The position numbers and the translations under genes were made by a program. This document shows, piece after piece, positions 17,075-25,429 of a DNA stretch of 64,000 bases; positions within the stretch are counted from its first letter, which is position 1; every line of letters begins with the position of its first letter. Below the pieces are notes generated by a model that was not told the origin of the DNA, ran no database searches, and saw only the letters and a program-made list of their open reading frames with translations. Location: positions 1-64,000 of the forward strand of contig JBHELB010000012.1 of NCBI GenBank assembly GCA_041859045.1, written 5' to 3'. This DNA is from JBHELB01 sp041859045. Its GTDB lineage: Bacteria > Hydrogenedentota > Hydrogenedentia > Hydrogenedentales > SLHB01.

Positions 17075-17151
17075 TGGTGGCGGCGCAGGGATTCGAACCC
17101 CGGACACGCGGATTATGATTCCGCTGCTCTAACCAACTGAGCTACGCCGCC
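17075..17151 (-). tRNA. tRNA-Met (CAT anticodon; elongator type, Ile2 not excluded)
   Basis: Full cloverleaf on the minus strand. Acceptor stem GGCGGCG/CGCCGCC, D-arm GCTCAGTTGGTTAGAGC, anticodon stem GCGGA/TCCGC around loop ATCATAA (anticodon CAT), T-arm GGGGTTCGAATCCCT, discriminator A and an encoded CCA at 17077-17075. The anticodon stem lacks the three G-C pairs of the initiator, so it is not tRNA-fMet. A CAT anticodon could also be read by TilS as tRNA-Ile2; overall resemblance favours elongator Met. The defence island begins just beyond its 3' end. Confidence 0.93.
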
Positions 17152-17229
17152 ACGAACTCTCCTCGCGGAGGAGCGCCACCTTAGCACATAACGCCCTCCT
17201 GTTTCCACTTCGCGAATCGCTGAAAATGC

Positions 17230-18303
17230 CTACTCCTTTACCGGAGGAGGCGATGGGGCGCTTGCGGGATGTGCGCGGGCGAGTTTGCGGTACGTGCTAA
17301 CGGCGTCAAACGTCCTGCCGGCGCACAAGAGAACAAAGAGAATGAAGGACATCTTAAGCGAAATTGCTAGAGATTGAGATATTACATCAGATGTCATCGG
17401 GGTAAGCGCGAGAATCGTAGCGAACACCAAGGAAATGAGCTCAGCGTGCAGACGGGCGCGTCCACGAGCGAAAACATTCGACTTATCCCAATGCCACTTA
17501 ATCCAAATTCGGTTCACCACCATCAAGCCAAACACGATCGTCAGAGCGTAGGCACAGCCGTGAGCCCACACATTTCCGGCGTGCGCGAGTTCTCCCACTG
17601 CAAGAACGACAAGAACGAAAGGCCAAGCGAACATGAGGATATCGGTGGGAAAAAGGCGGCGCGTGTGATCAAGATAATATGTCTCGCGCGTTGTAAGATA
17701 CACTCGCTCATAACGCCGCTTTGCCTCGCGAGGATCGCCGAGATCGGCACAGGCTCGGTCAACTGCCGTGTCTTTGTCGAGTCCTACCGAAATGTACTCG
17801 TCAACGGCCTGCCGCATGTGTGTGTTGAGTTCGTGGCCAATCCGGTCGCGCGCCTCGGGGCAGAGGCCGCCGACGGCTGTCCGCATCCACGCGCAGATCG
17901 GCGGCAAGTCCCCATCGCTCATGGTATGCAGGGCGGCATGATGCGCTTCGCGCCACGATTTCCCGGAGCGGCGTATGTCGTAGAGTCGCCGCGCGTAGGC
18001 CTCGACATAGGCGTCTCGCGCGATCGTGGCGAGATCGGCGGGAAAGGTCTGTAAGAGCTTGTCGAGCGTTTCTGCAAACGCTTTTCGCTCGTAGTATCGC
18101 GCCTCCAGAAGGGCCTGGTGGTGCGCCCATTCCGACGGTTCGCCCTGTTCTTCCAGTTTTCGCCGTGCGGCGCAGTAGAGTGCCCTGCGACGCTGTCGGT
18201 AGTCCCCGAGGCCCACCCCGTCCATGGTCGGCGCGATGTCTTTCACTTCCTCCTCGTGGTCAGGAGAGAACAACGGATCGACGTTCGGCGGGGATGTGTC
18301 CAT
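17230..18303 (-). CDS. PadR-associated membrane protein (permease-prefix/HAAS-like domain)
   Basis: 357 residues. The cytosolic N-terminal half contains a helical segment like the HAAS or permease-prefix domains that follow PadR regulators (LCPEARDRIGHELNTHMRQAVDEYISVGLDKDTAVDRA, then LGDPREAKRRY). About four membrane helices follow between residues 215 and 335, and a proline-rich tail closes it. The start at 18303 overlaps the regulator's TGA by one base (TGATG), so the two are co-translated. PadR/HAAS pairs are usually membrane sensors or transport-associated; the specific role here is unknown. Confidence 0.75.
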   Translation of the reverse strand: MDTSPPNVDPLFSPDHEEEVKDIAPTMDGVGLGDYRQRRRALYCAARRKLEEQGEPSEWAHHQALLEARYYERKAFAETLDKLLQTFPADLATIARDAYVEAYARRLYDIRRSGKSWREAHHAALHTMSDGDLPPICAWMRTAVGGLCPEARDRIGHELNTHMRQAVDEYISVGLDKDTAVDRACADLGDPREAKRRYERVYLTTRETYYLDHTRRLFPTDILMFAWPFVLVVLAVGELAHAGNVWAHGCAYALTIVFGLMVVNRIWIKWHWDKSNVFARGRARLHAELISLVFATILALTPMTSDVISQSLAISLKMSFILFVLLCAGRTFDAVSTYRKLARAHPASAPSPPPVKE

Positions 18304-18614
18304 CACCGATCCTCCAGCACCAGCGATACCGCCGAACTCAGATCGCGCCATGCCCGGCGCTCTGCCGCAAGGGTCTCGATACCGCGCTCCGTTAGCTTGT
18401 ATCGGCGCAAGACACGTCCGTTTTCCGTGTGCTCACGCGAGGCAATAAGCCCCCGGTCCTCCAGCGTATGCAAAACGGGATAGAGCGTGCCTTCGCGAAA
18501 GTCGAGCACGCCTTTTGAGCGGTGTTTGATCTCTTTCGCAATGAGGTAGCCGTGCAACGGCCCGCCCATCAGGACCTTCAAGACCAATGTGGGAAGTGTC
18601 CCCTTGAGATTCAT
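18303..18614 (-). CDS. PadR-family transcriptional regulator
   Basis: 103 residues, the size of the minimal PadR class. A winged helix is evident: LPTLVLKVLMGGPLHGYLIAKEI, then DFREGTLYPVLHTLEDRGLI (recognition helix with GTLYPVL) and wing RVLRRYKLTERG. These proteins repress their own operon and the gene they are coupled to. It overlaps the downstream membrane-protein gene by one base. The ATG at 18614 matches the family start; a weak GTGAGG lies 10 bases before it. Confidence 0.92.
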   Translation of the reverse strand: MNLKGTLPTLVLKVLMGGPLHGYLIAKEIKHRSKGVLDFREGTLYPVLHTLEDRGLIASREHTENGRVLRRYKLTERGIETLAAERRAWRDLSSAVSLVLEDR

Positions 18615-18688
18615 CGCAGAGGCCTCACTTTTTCGCCCCGCCCATAATACCTCGGATTCAAGTATATCGCAAAGACTCTTTCCTGCCC

Positions 18689-19384
18689 TTACTCCTGCGC
18701 GAGGGCGAGGTCGAGTGCGGCACGGGCGTGGAGGCGGACGATGTCGAAAATGGGCAAGGGCGCGCCGTTTTCGGAGATGAGGAGTGGCAATTCCGTGCAG
18801 CCGAGCACGGCGCCGTCCAGTCCTTGCGTTTTCCACTCGCCGAGTATTTCGAGCAAGAACGTGCGCGAAGCGTCGCGCTGTTCGCCGCGACAAAGTTCGT
18901 CGTAGATAATGGTCTGAATGCGCTCGCGCGCGGCGGGCGACGGGATCTGCACGCGCAGGCCCGCACTTTCGAGGGCTTCTCTAAAGTATGTTTGCTCCAT
19001 GGTATAGCGGGTGCCCAGCAGGCCGACGGCCTTCACTCCGGAGCGGCGGATCGCGTCGATTAACACGGTGCGGGCGCATACGAGGGGAATGCGGGCGCGC
19101 TCTTGCAGGTAGCGCCAGTCGCGTTGGCCCGTGATGGAGCAGATCAGCGCCAGGTCCGCGTGGCCATCCGCGAGGGCATCCACGCCGCGCGCGATGATTT
19201 CCGCCGCCGCTTCCCAGTGTCCATCGCGTTGCAGCGCTTCAACGGGCGCGAAATCAAGGCTGTACATCAGCACTTGCGCGGAATGGAGCCCGCCCAGGCG
19301 CACGCGCACCTCGCGGTTCAGGACCTCATAGTAGAGGGCGGTCGATTCACAGCTCATTCCCCCAAGCAGACCGATTGTCTTCAC
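18689..19384 (-). CDS. Aspartate/glutamate racemase family protein
   Basis: 231 residues, the typical size. N-terminal GLLGGMS nucleotide-like loop is present and the second catalytic loop GCTELPLLI (Cys196) is intact. The first loop normally reads (C/T)NTxH; here it is ICSITGQ at 81-87, with Ser83, Ile84 and Gln87 replacing the usual Thr/Cys, Asn and His. E. coli YgeA uses Thr83/Cys197, so activity on Asp or Glu is possible but specificity is uncertain. It starts with GTG, preceded by GGAGAG, inside the last 38 bases of the asparagine-synthetase-like gene, so it is the last gene of that operon. Confidence 0.8.
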   Translation of the reverse strand: MKTIGLLGGMSCESTALYYEVLNREVRVRLGGLHSAQVLMYSLDFAPVEALQRDGHWEAAAEIIARGVDALADGHADLALICSITGQRDWRYLQERARIPLVCARTVLIDAIRRSGVKAVGLLGTRYTMEQTYFREALESAGLRVQIPSPAARERIQTIIYDELCRGEQRDASRTFLLEILGEWKTQGLDGAVLGCTELPLLISENGAPLPIFDIVRLHARAALDLALAQE

Positions 19385-21227
19385 GTGTCTCTCCTAACGC
19401 GCTTCCCCGGTGCCACAGACTGAAGGTAACCAACGCAAATAGAAAATACGCGTCGTCGCGTTTGCCTGCAAGGTGTTGCTGAAAGCGCCGCCGAACCGCC
19501 TCGTGATCGAACAGGCTGGGCGGAAGCCCCTCCAAGTCCGAAAGGGCCTGGCTGAAACGGGTGCGCAGCGGCACGCAGCGGCGGAGCAGTTCGTCGAAAT
19601 TCGGCCAGGAGCCCAACGTGTACGTGGGGTCCGAGGGCAGCGCCGACGGTAGCAGGCGGAGTCGGCGCGCCAGGGCAAGTCCCTGCAAGACAGCGCGCTG
19701 CGCGACCTTGGGCAAGGCAGGAAACGCCACCAACCGTTTGTTCGCGCTGGGCAGTTCCGCGAGTCGCGGGTTCAACCGACGAATCATCGCGAGCCACAAC
19801 GCATCTCCATCGCGTATCTGCCACGGCATCTCCATGTGAAGGTCGTACAGCGCGTTATCCCACGTCGCGGTCCGTTTCGGAAGCGCTGACGCCAGGGCCA
19901 ACTCGAACACGTAGGAAGGATAACGCGCCATGTACCGTGTGTCCACCCATGTGTACATGTCTTGAACCGTTTCGCAGCACGCTACCGCCTCCTCAAAGAG
20001 CGGACGGATCTGCGTTTCGTGCCTGGTGTAACTCGTCCGCGCGGCGTCCGTGAGCACTTCCCAGGGCTGGGAGCCGGTCATGTTGTATTTGCCGTGCGCC
20101 CGAAACTGCGCCAGGAGACGATCGACGATATCGGTCCCGGCTTGCGCAGGCAAAGTCTTTCCGTGTTCGCGAAACAGCGATGAATTTCGAAAATAGGCCT
20201 CCGGCGGGTTGCCATGAATGACTGCGGGGGCGCGCGCGGCAAAGGATTCGCAGCAACCGGGCACGTGCGCCATGTGGGCGGGATACATGCCGCCCCCTAC
20301 AGCCGTTGCTTCGTCGAGCAGGCGGGCGTAATGGTCGGGCTCGCGGAACAACACTTCAAACGTGCTCCCGGTGAGCGCCGCCACATTTCGGGCCGTTTTG
20401 ACCTCGTTGTTCTCGAAGTCCGCAAGTATCACCGAAGGCAGTTCCGAACGCGCCGCCAGCACCGCCCGCGAGTCTAGTCCACCGCTCAACAGCATGACCG
20501 GAGAGTCCTCGGTTCGCTCGCGCACGGAGTGCGCCCACGCCTCGGCCAGCCGTTCTGTCCATTCGTCTGGTGTGCGGTTCGCGGCTTGGTAACGAGCCTC
20601 GAAGTAACACCTGTGGGAGAGTTTCCCTGTCTCGAAGGTGATACTCGACGCGGGAAGAAGCGCGGAGATTTCCTCGTAGAATGTCGCTGCACCAAAGACG
20701 CGCTGGTACGTGATGAAACTGAAGACGGAGGCCTCATTCAGAGAGAGCGGGCCGGGAAAGAGCCGCGCGGTGTCGTCGACTCCGGTCGAAAAAACAAACC
20801 CTGTTTCCGTCTGACCATAGAACAGCGGAATCGATGCGAAACGATCGTTCACGACGGAAACGGAACGGTCTTGCCTGTTCAGCAGCGCCAGCACAAAACT
20901 TCCATTCAAGGCGGGCCAGAGCGCGTGGTGTCGTTCGCGAAACAGCTCTAGCACGATTTCGGCATTGGAATGATCGGCGCGAAGGTCGGTGGCATTTCCA
21001 GAAACCAAACTCCCACGATCAAAGAGCTCGCCGTAGAACGCGCACACCAGGTTTTCAGATTCCGCGAGAGAAAGCAGGCGCGCAGTCGGTGCGGTGAGGG
21101 GGTGACGGTTCAGTCCCACCCAGGCCCACGTTTCCTGATGGCGCAACTCGCCCCTCGCGGGCGGCATCGGACCCGGCAGCGCACGCGCGCAGCCGCACAG
21201 ACCGTTGCGAGCGCTCCGTGCACTCAT
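19347..21227 (-). CDS. Asparagine-synthetase-like protein with degraded glutaminase domain
   Basis: 626 residues. The C-terminal ATP-pyrophosphatase domain has a clear PP-loop SGGLDSR at about 247-253. The N-terminal class II glutaminase fold is recognisable (VNDRFASIPLFYG matches the ARDRFGIKPLYY block) but altered. There is no N-terminal Met-Cys-Gly; the nearest cysteines are residues 11 and 13. The oxyanion-hole Asn of the FNGE motif is Tyr (FYGE). Amide formation from glutamine is thus doubtful, as in beta-lactam synthetases and lasso cyclases, which adenylate a carboxylate without glutaminase. The start one base after the upstream stop has no Shine-Dalgarno sequence, so coupling is likely. 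A rare CTG start at codon 10 would expose a Cys. Confidence 0.8.
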   Translation of the reverse strand: MSARSARNGLCGCARALPGPMPPARGELRHQETWAWVGLNRHPLTAPTARLLSLAESENLVCAFYGELFDRGSLVSGNATDLRADHSNAEIVLELFRERHHALWPALNGSFVLALLNRQDRSVSVVNDRFASIPLFYGQTETGFVFSTGVDDTARLFPGPLSLNEASVFSFITYQRVFGAATFYEEISALLPASSITFETGKLSHRCYFEARYQAANRTPDEWTERLAEAWAHSVRERTEDSPVMLLSGGLDSRAVLAARSELPSVILADFENNEVKTARNVAALTGSTFEVLFREPDHYARLLDEATAVGGGMYPAHMAHVPGCCESFAARAPAVIHGNPPEAYFRNSSLFREHGKTLPAQAGTDIVDRLLAQFRAHGKYNMTGSQPWEVLTDAARTSYTRHETQIRPLFEEAVACCETVQDMYTWVDTRYMARYPSYVFELALASALPKRTATWDNALYDLHMEMPWQIRDGDALWLAMIRRLNPRLAELPSANKRLVAFPALPKVAQRAVLQGLALARRLRLLPSALPSDPTYTLGSWPNFDELLRRCVPLRTRFSQALSDLEGLPPSLFDHEAVRRRFQQHLAGKRDDAYFLFALVTFSLWHRGSALGETREDNRSAWGNEL

Positions 21228-21228
21228 G

Positions 21229-22062
21229 CTAGATGTTGAGAACGCGGCGAATCGCCGCTTTGATGGGGCGCGGAAGCATGTGCGCGCCGAAACGCAGCAC
21301 GAACGCCTTAAGGCAGACGAAAGGCGTTCCGACCCACAGGCGAAGGCGGTGTTTGATGCGTTCGGCGCTGCCGAGGGATGCACGCCGCGCCCAAATAAGG
21401 ACTCCGCCCCGACGGGCCGGGTATCCGCGAACGCAGAGGTGCGTCTGCGAGAGTTTGCGCACCATTTCCGTCAGTAGGCGACGATACTCCGGCACTTCGC
21501 CCAAGAGCGTTTCCGTGTTCGCAATGGAAGCATGACTCTCCATCGCGATGTAGTTGATCTTCCCCAGCAGCGACGCCGGACAACCCGCGATAACGTCGAA
21601 TTCGGCGCCTTGAACGTCCAGCTTCAGGAAATCGACGTGATTCAATCCGTATTGCTCAACGATACCCGGGAGGGTCATCGCAGGGACTTCGAGTGTACCC
21701 TCGGCCTCGACGTCAAGTTTCAGGATCGAATGGCAGGCACTTGATGCCGCGCCGTAGTCGTGCAGCACGACGGAGCCAGGCTGCCCCATGAGTGCGGCGG
21801 CGACGATCTCGCAATTCGGCACATCGCGCAGGTTCCCGCGCAGGGCATCCAAATTGCTCGGCATCGGTTCGATGCAGAATAGGCGCGCGCCCGGCGCTTT
21901 GCTCGACACGAACCGCGCGAACGCGCCGATGTTCGCCCCGGCATCGATGACGACGTCGCCCGCCTTGACGCGCCCCGTCACTCCGTAAGGATCCTTGCGC
22001 ATCTCCGCGATGATAGTGGCATCCATCGTGCCCGGACGCGGCACTATTTCCTCAGAGGTCAT
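21229..22062 (-). CDS. FkbM-family SAM-dependent methyltransferase
   Basis: 277 residues. SAM-binding motif VVIDAGANIGAFARFVSS and the FkbM hallmarks FCIEPMPSNLDALRGNL and VDFLKLDVQGAEFDVIAG are all present. Members O-methylate sugars or polyketides. Its ATG overlaps the heparinase stop (ATGA) and its stop sits one base before the asparagine-synthetase-like start, so it is the second gene of the operon. A likely role is decorating a saccharide handled by this cluster; the acceptor is unknown. Confidence 0.9.
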   Translation of the reverse strand: MTSEEIVPRPGTMDATIIAEMRKDPYGVTGRVKAGDVVIDAGANIGAFARFVSSKAPGARLFCIEPMPSNLDALRGNLRDVPNCEIVAAALMGQPGSVVLHDYGAASSACHSILKLDVEAEGTLEVPAMTLPGIVEQYGLNHVDFLKLDVQGAEFDVIAGCPASLLGKINYIAMESHASIANTETLLGEVPEYRRLLTEMVRKLSQTHLCVRGYPARRGGVLIWARRASLGSAERIKHRLRLWVGTPFVCLKAFVLRFGAHMLPRPIKAAIRRVLNI

Positions 22063-23891
22063 TCGCGGATTCCTTTAGTCGATCGTTTTGGCGAATACGA
22101 CATCTTGAACCGCGCCTCGCCTTCCGATTTGGCGGGAAGGTTTAGGCGAATACGCCTGAGTACTTTGGGCTTGGGCTCGTTATGGCGTGTTATGTCAAAC
22201 GTCTCCACCTCGAATGTGCCGCCCGATTCCGCCCGCAGCAACAGCGTTCCGGATTTCGACTCGATGCGCGCGGTATCGCCTTTTACCTTGACCTTCTGCC
22301 ACGTCATGAACCCCTCTTCAACTTCGAGCCCATCACTGCGGAATGCGAAGGAATCCACCAAGGTCAGGGTACCGTCGTTATTCATCGAGAAAACACGCTT
22401 CAACGACTCAAGCGTGTCGACGGGATAGGCTTTCTCGAAGCGGACCTCGAGGGTCTTTGGGGCAGGTTGCGTCATTTCCCCACGGTACTGCGCCCCAGGC
22501 TGCTGTTCTTTGCCTTCGAAGCGCGGTACGCTGTGCCCCATCGAACGCGTGAAAATGCTTTCATACCTGCGCTTATCGAAATAGGCGAGATTGTAGACGC
22601 CCGACCCCGGATCGCAAAGATAGATCGTGCCCTCGGCGCTGACGACAAAGCTGCCCACGTCGTTGTGGTTATGCGGTTCGTCGTTGTGTCCTGCCTTCGC
22701 AACAAGTAACAGTCCATTCGGCTGCGTGCTGGCCATTCGCCCGATTCCCGACACCGGCAATACAATGTCGGCCTGCTGCGCACGCTCCGGAATCACCCCG
22801 TCCCAGCACAGGAAAGTACGCATCCGCTGATCCAGACGGAACGTCGGGCTATCCCCCGCCAACGAGAGCAGCTCCGGCGCACCGCACCGCTGCGCGAGCG
22901 CTGAGGCGATATGCCCCGGAAGCGTGCCCGCTTCGGCACTATCGGCGAAACTCGCAAAAAGGCCGTTCCCTGCGCTCACTACCAGAGGATACTGCGCGAT
23001 GAGCTTCATCTTGGGATGCGCGAGCAGGTCAATCTCGCCGCCGGTCCGATCGCGAAGTTTCTCCGAGAACGACACGACGTGCGTCAGCCCGTATGCCCAG
23101 TAACTACGCCCTTCAAGGCAGCCGCCGTCGGCGGCGAAACCGTTCTCGATGTAGCGCGTGAGATCGCCGATCACCAGCGAGAGAATCTTGGCTTGCCGGT
23201 CAAGGTCCTGCTCCAACACGAGAGCCGCTTGGCCAATGGACCCTGAACAGACGCCAGTCCAATTGTTCATTCCCCGCCGCCACCAATGAATATCATTGTC
23301 CAGGTGTTCGAGATAATTCGTAAGCACGCGGCGATCCACTTCGCGGCGAATTCGTTCGCGAATTTCCTCAGGCAGTTGGTCTCCCAATATCAGCACAACG
23401 TCGCTTAGGTGTGCAGCCGTCTCGGCGTTAAATAGATCAACGTTCCACTCCGGCCCCTCGTGCGCGGGCAACACCCACGTGGTTTCCTCGCAAATAGCCC
23501 AGACAAGATCGCTGACCCGATCGATGTGCTCCGGAACGTTGGGCTCGAACCACGCCGCGAACACCGCCTGCGTAAGCTGTGTTCTGCGCTCGAAATACGG
23601 CTTCTGGAATGAGTCCCGCTCGCCCGTCCGGCGGAAAACCCGGTACAGCGAGTACGGCAGCGGCGGAATCGGAGTGGGCGCACTCTTGGCCCAGTCCAGC
23701 AGCGCTTTGCCGCGCGGGGTTTGGGCCAATGCCGCCGGGGCCGCGTCACGCAATGCCGCGAAGAGAGGGGCATCGCGATGCGCCAGAAGGATCGACTCCA
23801 ATTGTTCCTCGCTGTAAGGTGAGCCCATCGCCGATGCCTGACCCAATGCGGAATGACACACCAATGCGAACACTATTCCCGAGAGGCCCAT
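22059..23891 (-). CDS. Secreted heparinase II/III family protein
   Basis: 610 residues. A signal-peptide-like N-terminus (GIVFALVCHSALGQASA) precedes an alpha/alpha-toroid, including RRGMNNWTGVCSGSIGQAAL, and the heparinase II/III beta-sandwich with AGHNDEPHNHNDVGSFV and LCDPGSGVYN, the blocks that carry catalytic His and Tyr in this family. It probably cleaves or modifies an acidic polysaccharide in the periplasm. It is the promoter-proximal gene of a four-gene operon with FkbM, an asparagine-synthetase homologue and a racemase homologue, and is divergent from accA. In exopolysaccharide loci such lyases often act on the polymer being made. Confidence 0.88.
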   Translation of the reverse strand: MGLSGIVFALVCHSALGQASAMGSPYSEEQLESILLAHRDAPLFAALRDAAPAALAQTPRGKALLDWAKSAPTPIPPLPYSLYRVFRRTGERDSFQKPYFERRTQLTQAVFAAWFEPNVPEHIDRVSDLVWAICEETTWVLPAHEGPEWNVDLFNAETAAHLSDVVLILGDQLPEEIRERIRREVDRRVLTNYLEHLDNDIHWWRRGMNNWTGVCSGSIGQAALVLEQDLDRQAKILSLVIGDLTRYIENGFAADGGCLEGRSYWAYGLTHVVSFSEKLRDRTGGEIDLLAHPKMKLIAQYPLVVSAGNGLFASFADSAEAGTLPGHIASALAQRCGAPELLSLAGDSPTFRLDQRMRTFLCWDGVIPERAQQADIVLPVSGIGRMASTQPNGLLLVAKAGHNDEPHNHNDVGSFVVSAEGTIYLCDPGSGVYNLAYFDKRRYESIFTRSMGHSVPRFEGKEQQPGAQYRGEMTQPAPKTLEVRFEKAYPVDTLESLKRVFSMNNDGTLTLVDSFAFRSDGLEVEEGFMTWQKVKVKGDTARIESKSGTLLLRAESGGTFEVETFDITRHNEPKPKVLRRIRLNLPAKSEGEARFKMSYSPKRSTKGIRE

Positions 23892-24024
23892 CGTTCACCC
23901 CCATGTCTTACCCGCCTGAGCATAGGCCGCAACCGCCGTTCGTTCAAGAAATCCCCGGATTCGTAGCGTAGGGACAAGGTTTCCGCCCGGGATTGAGGTC
24001 AGGAGGTTTCCCGGGGAGCCATTG

Positions 24025-24033
24025 TGCTATAGT
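24025..24033 (+). promoter_or_regulatory. Extended -10 promoter element before accA
   Basis: TGC-TATAGT matches the extended -10 pattern TGnTATAAT. No good -35 is seen, which is common for extended -10 promoters. A transcript starting near 24040 excludes the furthest upstream in-frame ATG at 24022 as the accA start. Confidence 0.45.
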
Positions 24034-24141
24034 ATCCGCGACCAAAGGAGTCCCCTTGAGGGGATGCTGGACTGGAACAGGGCGTGCGGCCCGGCGGCAG
24101 TATTGCCGAGCGCGCGCGAACACAATGAGGGAATAGCCTTG

Positions 24142-25098
24142 TTGGAAACACGCGAAAAGGGCAAATCCGCGGTTGATCAGACGCTACCGTTCGAACGCCG
24201 GATTGTGGAACTGCAAAGCCTCGTCGAGCGAGCCGCCAATGACCGCGAGCGCGCGGCGCTGACCCGCGAACTCGAGCGCGAGCGCGACACGGTCTTCTCG
24301 AATCTGACCCCGTGGCAGCGGGTCCAGTTGGCGCGCCATCCGTTGCGCCCCCGTATGCTTGACTATACCTCGCGTATGCTCGACGACTTTTTCGAATTGC
24401 ATGGCGATCGCCTTTGCGGCGACGATCCGGCGATGGTCGGAGGGATTGGCCGTTTCCGGGGGCGCACGATTATTGTCGTAGGCCAACAGAAGGGCATTAG
24501 CACCGAGGAGAAGGTGCGCCGTAACTTCGGCATGGCCCATCCGGAGGGATACCGTAAGGCTTTGCGCTTGTTCGAGATGGGCGAGCGCCTTCATCTTCCG
24601 ATCGTCACGTTCGTGGACACCCCCGCCGCGCATCCCGGCATCGAAGCCGAGGCCCACGGACAAGGCCCCGCGATTGCCGAAAATCTGCGCGCGATGATGC
24701 GCATCGACACCCCGATCTTCTCGATTGTGCTGGGCGAAGGCGGCAGCGGCGGTGCGCTGGGCGTGGCCGTGGCGGACTGGGTGGCGATGTTTGAGCATGC
24801 GATCTATGTGATTTGCCCGCCGGAACGTTGCGCGGAAATCCTTTGGCGTGATGCCGACAAGAAAGAACTTGCGGCGTCGGCGTTGCGCGTGACGGCCAAC
24901 GACCTGCACGAACTGGGCGTGATCGATTCGGTGCTTCCCGAACCGGGCGGCGGCGCGCATCGGCACATTGAAGGCGCGGCGCAAGTGCTGGCCGACGAGC
25001 TTGATCGGTTCCTTGCGGGTTGCGATGCCGGCCGTTGGACATTGGAGCATCGCCGGGCGCGGTTCCGCCGGATGGGTATCTGGCAGGAACGCCGGTAG
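24142..25098 (+). CDS. accA: Acetyl-CoA carboxylase carboxyltransferase subunit alpha
   Basis: Alpha half of the carboxyltransferase that moves carboxyl from biotin to acetyl-CoA in fatty-acid synthesis; it partners AccD, not in this window. From a TTG start at 24142 the product is 318 residues, matching E. coli AccA (319). GAGGGAA lies eight bases before this TTG and the family N-terminus (LPFERRIVELQSLVERA) begins shortly after. In-frame ATGs at 24022 and 24064 would add unrelated residues. Motifs: FFELHGDRLCGDDPAMVGGI, IIVVGQQKG, FGMAHPEGYRKALRL, FVDTPAAHPG and LGEGGSGGALG. Followed closely by a YggU gene and punA. Confidence 0.94.
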   Translation: METREKGKSAVDQTLPFERRIVELQSLVERAANDRERAALTRELERERDTVFSNLTPWQRVQLARHPLRPRMLDYTSRMLDDFFELHGDRLCGDDPAMVGGIGRFRGRTIIVVGQQKGISTEEKVRRNFGMAHPEGYRKALRLFEMGERLHLPIVTFVDTPAAHPGIEAEAHGQGPAIAENLRAMMRIDTPIFSIVLGEGGSGGALGVAVADWVAMFEHAIYVICPPERCAEILWRDADKKELAASALRVTANDLHELGVIDSVLPEPGGGAHRHIEGAAQVLADELDRFLAGCDAGRWTLEHRRARFRRMGIWQERR

Positions 25099-25104
25099 TT
25101 TCCC

Positions 25105-25410
25105 GTGCTGGGCTCGGTTGAGGCGCGCGCGGACGGCGTGTACGTGCGCGTGCGCGTGCAGCCCCGGGCCTCGCGCAACGCGATCGTCATCGAATCGGAC
25201 GGCCGTATCCGGGTCGCGCTGACCGCCCCGCCCTTGGAGGGAAAGGCGAATCGCGCGCTGACGGAGTTTATCGCCGAGGTGCTGGACATCTCCCGGAGCC
25301 GGGTCCGAATTGCGTCAGGGGACAAGGGAAGAGAGAAGGCCCTCGTGGTCGCTGGTCTGACCGCTCCAGAGGTCGAGACTCGCTTGACCCAGGCCGCCAA
25401 GACTCCCTGA
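25105..25410 (+). CDS. DUF167/YggU-family protein
   Basis: 101 residues with the family pattern VRVRVQPRASRNAIV, VALTAPPLEGKANRALTEFIA and VRIASGDKGREKALVV. The function of YggU proteins is unknown; they are small, single-domain and widely conserved. A GTG start is used, six bases after the accA stop, so it is probably co-transcribed with accA. Confidence 0.85.
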   Translation: MLGSVEARADGVYVRVRVQPRASRNAIVIESDGRIRVALTAPPLEGKANRALTEFIAEVLDISRSRVRIASGDKGREKALVVAGLTAPEVETRLTQAAKTP

Positions 25411-25429
25411 TTTCTGGGAAAGGAATACC

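Noticed and set aside
11798..17151. Integrative element with direct repeats of the tRNA 3' end
   Set aside because: No integrase gene and no second copy of the tRNA 3' sequence were seen at the far side of the island, so site-specific integration cannot be claimed.
17075..17151. Initiator tRNA-fMet
   Set aside because: The anticodon stem is GCGGA/TCCGC rather than three G-C pairs, and G1 pairs with C72.
19347..24000. Lasso-peptide or other RiPP cluster
   Set aside because: The asparagine-synthetase homologue is suggestive, but no precursor peptide or B-type leader protease is seen nearby.
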